From the NCBI GenBank assembly GCA_003354225.1, contig PIVH01000021.1:1-10207 (forward strand): a stretch of 10,207 nt of DNA. Reading direction: 5' to 3'. Position numbers and translations under genes: made by a program. The DNA comes from Globobulimina sp. (lineage: Eukaryota > Foraminifera > Rotaliida). The notes under the pieces were generated by a model. It was given only the letters and a program-made list of their open reading frames with translations, was not told where the DNA came from and ran no database searches. Positions 6,826 to 10,207 of the stretch are shown one piece after another (the stretch's first letter is position 1; every line of letters starts with the position of its first letter).

Positions 6826-8193
6826 CTAAAGGGACATAATACACATACTCTGCATTATAGATTGTCGGATATCATCATCCGTTACATGGCTACCACCATA
6901 TTTGTTCATTAACTCTGTAAAATTTATTTGATCATCCTCTTCATCACTATTTGGATGCATATGTGTTAAGCCACTGACTAATGCGGCTTTGTTGTTTGAT
7001 GCAATATCTTTCATTACATCTTCTTGCACATTGTTTGCGTTATTAATAATCTCTTGATTGTAATCATCATTTCTTACATTGACGTTAAGGTTGCGATCTA
7101 CAGATCTTTTATTGCGAAGATTTGATGTAAGTGTTCTTTGTCTGTTATTTGCATTTAATTGTGTTAATAATGAAGGTTTGTTATTAGTGTTGCTGCGATT
7201 TCTTGTATTTGTGTTTCTGACTTTGCCTAAATTTAGCAACCAATTATTATTATGTTCACTGTTTGTATCACTGTCATCTGCATCTTCTGTCTCTTCTTTC
7301 TTGTTCTCTGCCTCTTTATTCTCATTCGTGTTGTTGCGATTGTTGTTATTGCCCTGATTTGATGGCATTTTATTTAATATTTTCTCTTTATATGCATCAT
7401 ATTCATCATTTTTATTTAATGCACTAATAAAAGTCTGGATAACTGCGTCAATTTTGGATAAGTCCGGATTAAATTTAGATGCCTTGAATGCGACGGACGA
7501 GTTTGTTAATCCGTAATAATGGTATCTTTGTGCCTGCGGTGAGTTCTTTAATGTCACATTTTTGTTCGGATCCGCAATAAATTGATTAAATTGATTTATT
7601 CCTTCATCCCATATATAGATCGCATAATTTATAAATTCAGTCACTTGATCTTCGTTATAATCGCCAGGAATTCCTCTCGCGGACACTAATAAACTTTCCA
7701 TTAATTGTAATGTGGCATAATCTTTAGTTTGTAAATAATCCGTTAATTTGCATGCAATTAAATTAATAGCTTGTTCTTTCACTGTCTTCATGAATTTGTA
7801 CGCGAAGTCATCCGCACAATCCGGAAAAGCCCGGTTATTCGCATCTGTTACTGACCATAATGGATCATTCTCGTCATTGATAATAAGCGAATTTGTATTC
7901 AATTGTCTCAATCTCTTGAATGCCAATCTCGAATCACTCTCTTTTGATATTTTAAAACCAATATGCTTGCCCTGTGTTGCATCCGTTGCCGTGATTACTT
8001 TCTCTGATTTAATGAATTTAAATCCTAAATTAATATTATCGTATTGATCAATTAATTTCTTACTAATCGTTGCATACGGTTCGATTGATGATATTTCATG
8101 CGGTGGTTGTGTAATATGGACAAGTCTTTGTGCCGCAATTAATTTAAGATTGACACCATTGAGTGCCTTTCTTACATCGAAGTTAAATGACAT
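6826..8193 (-). CDS. 455-residue protein with globular N-terminal half and Asn-rich/acidic linker; possible structural protein
   Basis: The gene starts at a true ATG (8193-8191) and ends in TAG. No family is recognised. Residues 1-260 look like a folded, mainly helical domain with aromatic- and acid-rich stretches (for example DPLWSVTDANNRAFPDCADDFAYKF as single motifs around 110-134, YAIYIWDEG at 190-198). Residues 280-318 are a disordered Asn/Glu/Asp-rich linker, 320-375 are basic and Asn/Arg-rich, and 415-455 are acidic with a short helical tail rich in Met. There is no signal peptide, transmembrane segment or recognisable catalytic motif. A folded half followed by a basic tail is compatible with a nucleocapsid or capsid-like role, and its position between a coiled-coil gene and the Gag-like gene fits a structural block. 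That role is inferred from layout only. The gap to the Gag-like gene is 209 nt. Confidence 0.6.
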   Translation of the reverse strand: MSFNFDVRKALNGVNLKLIAAQRLVHITQPPHEISSIEPYATISKKLIDQYDNINLGFKFIKSEKVITATDATQGKHIGFKISKESDSRLAFKRLRQLNTNSLIINDENDPLWSVTDANNRAFPDCADDFAYKFMKTVKEQAINLIACKLTDYLQTKDYATLQLMESLLVSARGIPGDYNEDQVTEFINYAIYIWDEGINQFNQFIADPNKNVTLKNSPQAQRYHYYGLTNSSVAFKASKFNPDLSKIDAVIQTFISALNKNDEYDAYKEKILNKMPSNQGNNNNRNNTNENKEAENKKEETEDADDSDTNSEHNNNWLLNLGKVRNTNTRNRSNTNNKPSLLTQLNANNRQRTLTSNLRNKRSVDRNLNVNVRNDDYNQEIINNANNVQEDVMKDIASNNKAALVSGLTHMHPNSDEEDDQINFTELMNKYGGSHVTDDDIRQSIMQSMCIMSL

Positions 8194-8194
8194 A

Positions 8195-8209
8195 ACGATT
8201 GCTAATCGT
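8195..8209. repeat. Short palindrome next to the start codon of the 455-residue protein
   Basis: The arms acgatt (8195-8200) and aatcgt (8204-8209) flank gct. The palindrome ends one base before the ATG at 8193-8191, so an RNA hairpin or a protein site could influence start recognition. Six-base arms are near what chance allows. Confidence 0.3.
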
Positions 8210-8221
8210 CTTTTGCTACGT

Positions 8222-8245
8222 TAATATACTTTGCTAATATACTTT
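8222..8245. repeat. Tandem 13-bp repeat, two units, containing taatatacttt
   Basis: The string taatatacttt occurs at 8222-8232 and again at 8235-8245. It shares the octamer taatatac with the RT-YR hairpin. It lies about 30 nt upstream of a gene start, which is a reasonable place for a control site. Confidence 0.4.
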
Positions 8246-8287
8246 TAGTGTTTCTGTGTCGAGACTGTATTTAAAACAAAAAAGAAC

Positions 8288-8316
8288 TAAAACTTAAAAA
8301 ACTTAAAAACTTAAAG
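8288..8316. repeat. Degenerate short tandem repeat (acttaaaa units)
   Basis: Three to four units of acttaaa(aa) in a row lie in the 174-nt gap between the coiled-coil gene and the 455-residue gene. It is probably a simple A/T-rich slippage repeat. Confidence 0.5.
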
Positions 8317-8367
8317 TAAACTGTAAATGTAAACAAATATAGAAACGATATAATATTAGTCACCAAC

Positions 8368-8955
8368 TTAAAACCCTTGTTCCACGAATACAACATAGTG
8401 TTTAATATTTTGTTGTTGTAACATTATATTTGAATGTTGTTGAAAAAATAGATATTGTGCATTTATTGCAGAGATTTGATTTTGTAGTGTTTGTATATTT
8501 TGTTTCGATACCGATGAAATATAATCAATCTGCTCATTTAAGCGTGCTTTTTCATTGTAAACCTGGAGTGATTCCTGTATTGATGCCTTATTTTCCGTTT
8601 TCAACGATTGATTCTCTTCAACTGATACATTATGTGCAGATTTTAATTTATTTGCTTGATTTTGCAATAATTCATATTTTTCGCAATGTTTTTCAATTTG
8701 TTGGGTTAAATATTTGTTTTTGTCTTGTAACACTTTAATATTTGTTTCTTGATCATTAATTGATTGTGATTTACAATTTGATTTTAATTTGCCTTTATGG
8801 AGTGCTTTTAATTTGCAGTTGCTTTCATAAACTGATTTCATCGGTTTTTTAATCAATTCATGATCAATTTGCATGAAAAGCGGTGAAGCCCTCAAGAACA
8901 TCTCGTTAATAACTTGGTTAATTTGATCATGACTTGGTTGTTTCCAGGTTGCCAT
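8368..8955 (-). CDS. 195-residue coiled-coil protein
   Basis: The start is a true ATG (8955-8953) and the stop is TAA. Residues 1-45 form a short N-terminal region (MATWKQPSHDQINQVINEMF). Residues 65-170 are dense in Gln, Glu, Lys, Leu, Ile and Asn with heptad-like spacing, which indicates a long coiled coil. The last 15 residues (IKHYVVFVEQGF and preceding) are more hydrophobic. There is no signal peptide or membrane segment. The protein is likely to oligomerise. A role as a small structural or cofactor protein for the neighbouring 455-residue protein is suggested only by adjacency and strand. Family is not recognised, and short coiled coils give many spurious similarities. Confidence 0.6.
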   Translation of the reverse strand: MATWKQPSHDQINQVINEMFLRASPLFMQIDHELIKKPMKSVYESNCKLKALHKGKLKSNCKSQSINDQETNIKVLQDKNKYLTQQIEKHCEKYELLQNQANKLKSAHNVSVEENQSLKTENKASIQESLQVYNEKARLNEQIDYISSVSKQNIQTLQNQISAINAQYLFFQQHSNIMLQQQNIKHYVVFVEQGF

Positions 8956-9471
8956 GCGATGGCGAAGTTTGATTAAACGTTAAAATGAGTTAAAAAGATT
9001 GATTACATTTTTACAAGTTCGAGTTTTCCCAACATTTTTGTCAATTTTGCTCTCCATAATAATTATTAGCAACGATGACCTTTGCAATGGTATACTGTCG
9101 CGCGAATATAAGTAATTCTAAGAAATTTTAATAAATTTAATACTATGGAAATTATTCACAACACACAAAATATTTTAGCATTTTAAAACAAAAAAATTAA
9201 AAGATAACTAGCCTCATACGACTAAAAAACAAGAAACTAAAATAAAAAAGAATCAACAAAAAACTACAACAAAAAAAAATACATTTTAAAAATAATTTTA
9301 ATTGGAAAGCTACAATGCTATTTTTCTAAATAATAAAACTAAAAAAAAATTAACAAAACTCGCTTTATTATGGATGAGATTTATACGGAACTATATTTTC
9401 TTTATAAAAAACTAATTATAAAAAAAATTAATTATCAGAACTTGTTTTTTCATCGATAATTATCAACATAT
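8956..9471. other. Long gap between RRM gene and coiled-coil gene
   Basis: The 516-nt stretch is very AT-rich. From about 9180 to 9360 the minus strand is T-rich with several T-tract-AG ends (AG at 9223-9222, 9238-9237, 9265-9264 and 9340-9339), resembling 3' splice acceptors. A minus-strand AATAAA (9369-9364) lies about 100 nt past the RRM stop and may be a polyadenylation signal. A CG-rich islet (gtcgcgcg, 9097-9104), a 10-bp palindrome gataattatc (9455-9464) and a 25-codon ORF (9057-8980) are also present. Confidence 0.4.
8980..9057 (-). CDS. 25-codon upstream ORF before the coiled-coil gene
   Basis: ATG at 9057-9055 opens MESKIDKNVGKTRT... and ends in TAA at 8982-8980, 24 nt before the coiled-coil ATG and in another frame. 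It is lysine-rich with no recognised similarity. It would act as an upstream ORF if the transcript begins further up. A chance ORF is the default explanation. Confidence 0.2.
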   Translation of the reverse strand: MESKIDKNVGKTRTCKNVINLFNSF

Positions 9472-10207
9472 TTATGAAACAAATATTTTCTCAGTTCCGG
9501 TATGGTCCGCTTTAAGAAATAAATATTTTGGATTTGATTCAACAATTTCTGTCAAATCAGTTCCCGATATTCTATGTGAAAATTGTTTGAATAAAATTGG
9601 TTGAATATAACGGATTGATAACCCATTTTTTTTATTTTCTTTTTTCGATAACAATTTAATCATTGCTGCTAAGATACGTTTATCGTTTGGTTTCTCTTTC
9701 TGTTTATCTCTATTTATAAATGGTCGCACATCGATATTATTGCCCTTTATTTGCAAAGGTGATAATTTAATCAATTTATCCGCTTCTTTTGTGTCCGACA
9801 ATGTGACCCAAGAAAAGCCAAACTTTCTATATTTCATCTCAGTGCATTTTATAACCACAACGCCCAACGTAGCCAGTTCTTTTTTTATATCCTTGATGGT
9901 TGTGCCGTGACTAAAACCACCCATAAATACAGAACAATGATCCTCGCCAAACGGAGATTTATTATTTTGAGTGTTCTTCGTATCTGAATCTGTTTCTTTG
10001 TGCTCTGTCCATGTCTCACTGGTTTCTGTCCGCTCTGATTGTATACATTGCATTTTCTGCACAATACGTGCGATATACGGCGCCTCGCTGCAGATTTTAG
10101 ACTGGTATTTTAAGAAGAAATCGTTTTCAAATTGCTGTGGATTCAAATATATATTTATAAACTCAAATAATTGTTGATATCCTGCCGGTTTGGTGAGTAT
10201 GAGCGTG
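9472..10207 (-). CDS. RRM RNA-binding protein with possible C-terminal winged-helix (partial, start outside window)
   Basis: The frame is open to the right edge with no ATG, so the N-terminus is missing. Upstream codons still read as protein-like (TKPAGYQQLFEFINIYLNP). Numbered from 10146, residues 71-143 form an RNA recognition motif: RNP2 is VFMGGF (73-78) and RNP1 is KFGFSWVTL (108-116), with the usual alpha/beta spacing between. Residues 40-65 are a polar Glu/Thr/Lys linker. Residues 155-224 have helix-helix-strand character (NGLSIRYIQPILFKQF, then NPKYLFLKAD) reminiscent of a winged-helix or LOTUS-like fold, which is tentative. The protein probably binds RNA. As first visible gene of the same-strand array it could be an element-encoded RNA chaperone or a host gene flanking the element. 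The stop at 9472 leaves a 516-nt gap before the coiled-coil gene. Confidence 0.7.
   Translation of the reverse strand, partial: TLILTKPAGYQQLFEFINIYLNPQQFENDFFLKYQSKICSEAPYIARIVQKMQCIQSERTETSETWTEHKETDSDTKNTQNNKSPFGEDHCSVFMGGFSHGTTIKDIKKELATLGVVVIKCTEMKYRKFGFSWVTLSDTKEADKLIKLSPLQIKGNNIDVRPFINRDKQKEKPNDKRILAAMIKLLSKKENKKNGLSIRYIQPILFKQFSHRISGTDLTEIVESNPKYLFLKADHTGTEKIFVS

Larger units (their letters stand above)
1247..10207 (-). mobile_element. Tyrosine-recombinase retroelement (DIRS/Ngaro-like), incomplete, with extra genes
   Basis: The block contains, all on the minus strand, a Gag-like zinc-finger protein, an RT-RNase H and a tyrosine recombinase. This gene set defines the YR retrotransposons (DIRS, Ngaro, PAT, Viper). 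The RT resembles the DIRS type, with a YIDD box and an RNase H ending in ADDLSR. No retroviral integrase or aspartic protease is visible, and no methyltransferase follows the RNase H. Three additional ORFs on the same strand lie upstream and may belong to the same unit. The left limit is set here at a GC-rich inverted repeat just beyond the recombinase, which is an inference. The right limit is outside the window. No terminal inverted repeats or split direct repeats could be identified. Element identity is secure for 1392-6616 and inferred for 6826-10207. Confidence 0.8.

Noticed and set aside
7079-7357. Plus-strand Leu/Ser/Phe-rich frame
   Set aside because: It is the shadow of the Asn/Glu/Asp-rich linker of the 455-residue gene.
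4746-10146. LYLNP near the RT 5' end and IYLNP near 10146 in the RRM frame as a shared N-terminal domain
   Set aside because: The match is only four to five residues encoded by AT-rich codons, with no continued similarity. It was not treated as homology.

Overview
This is a strongly AT-rich window in which every credible gene lies on the minus strand, so it reads from right to left. Low-complexity Asn/Gln/Lys tracts, an RGG-type protein, an RRM domain and a leishmanolysin-like surface protein point to a unicellular eukaryote. The lineage cannot be fixed from the sequence. Stop codons TAA and TAG are used in a standard way. No tRNA, rRNA or CRISPR signal was seen.

The core is a tyrosine-recombinase (YR) retroelement of the DIRS/Ngaro/PAT superfamily. 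In reading order it has a Gag-like RGG and zinc-finger protein (6616-5297), a reverse transcriptase-RNase H (about 4727-2880) and a tyrosine recombinase (2645-1392). The expected division of labour is that the Gag-like protein packages element RNA, RT-RH copies it to DNA, and the YR integrates a circular DNA form. No DIRS-type methyltransferase domain follows the RNase H.

Three further same-strand genes precede this core. They are an RRM protein with a possible winged-helix tail (9472 to beyond the right edge), a 195-residue coiled-coil protein (8955-8368) and a 455-residue globular plus Asn-rich/acidic protein (8193-6826). If they belong to the element, it is at least about 8.8 kb with six separate, non-overlapping genes. 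That would be unusual for YR retrotransposons, which typically carry two or three overlapping ORFs, and would suggest a more virus-like organisation.

Downstream of the recombinase (1391-1107) is a non-coding stretch with a GC-rich inverted repeat. It is followed by the 3' part of a leishmanolysin (M8)-like gene (1106-36): the Cys-rich C-terminal region, an EGF-like module and a C-terminal hydrophobic tail, without the catalytic half. This is either host sequence interrupted by the element or a captured surface-protein fragment.

The RT and YR frames both lack an ATG at their natural 5' ends. Their upstream gaps contain splice-like signals, a 115-nt candidate intron for RT, and shared short motifs (an 18-mer and the octamer taatatac/gtatatta). 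Element termini, and the start of the RRM gene, are not visible.
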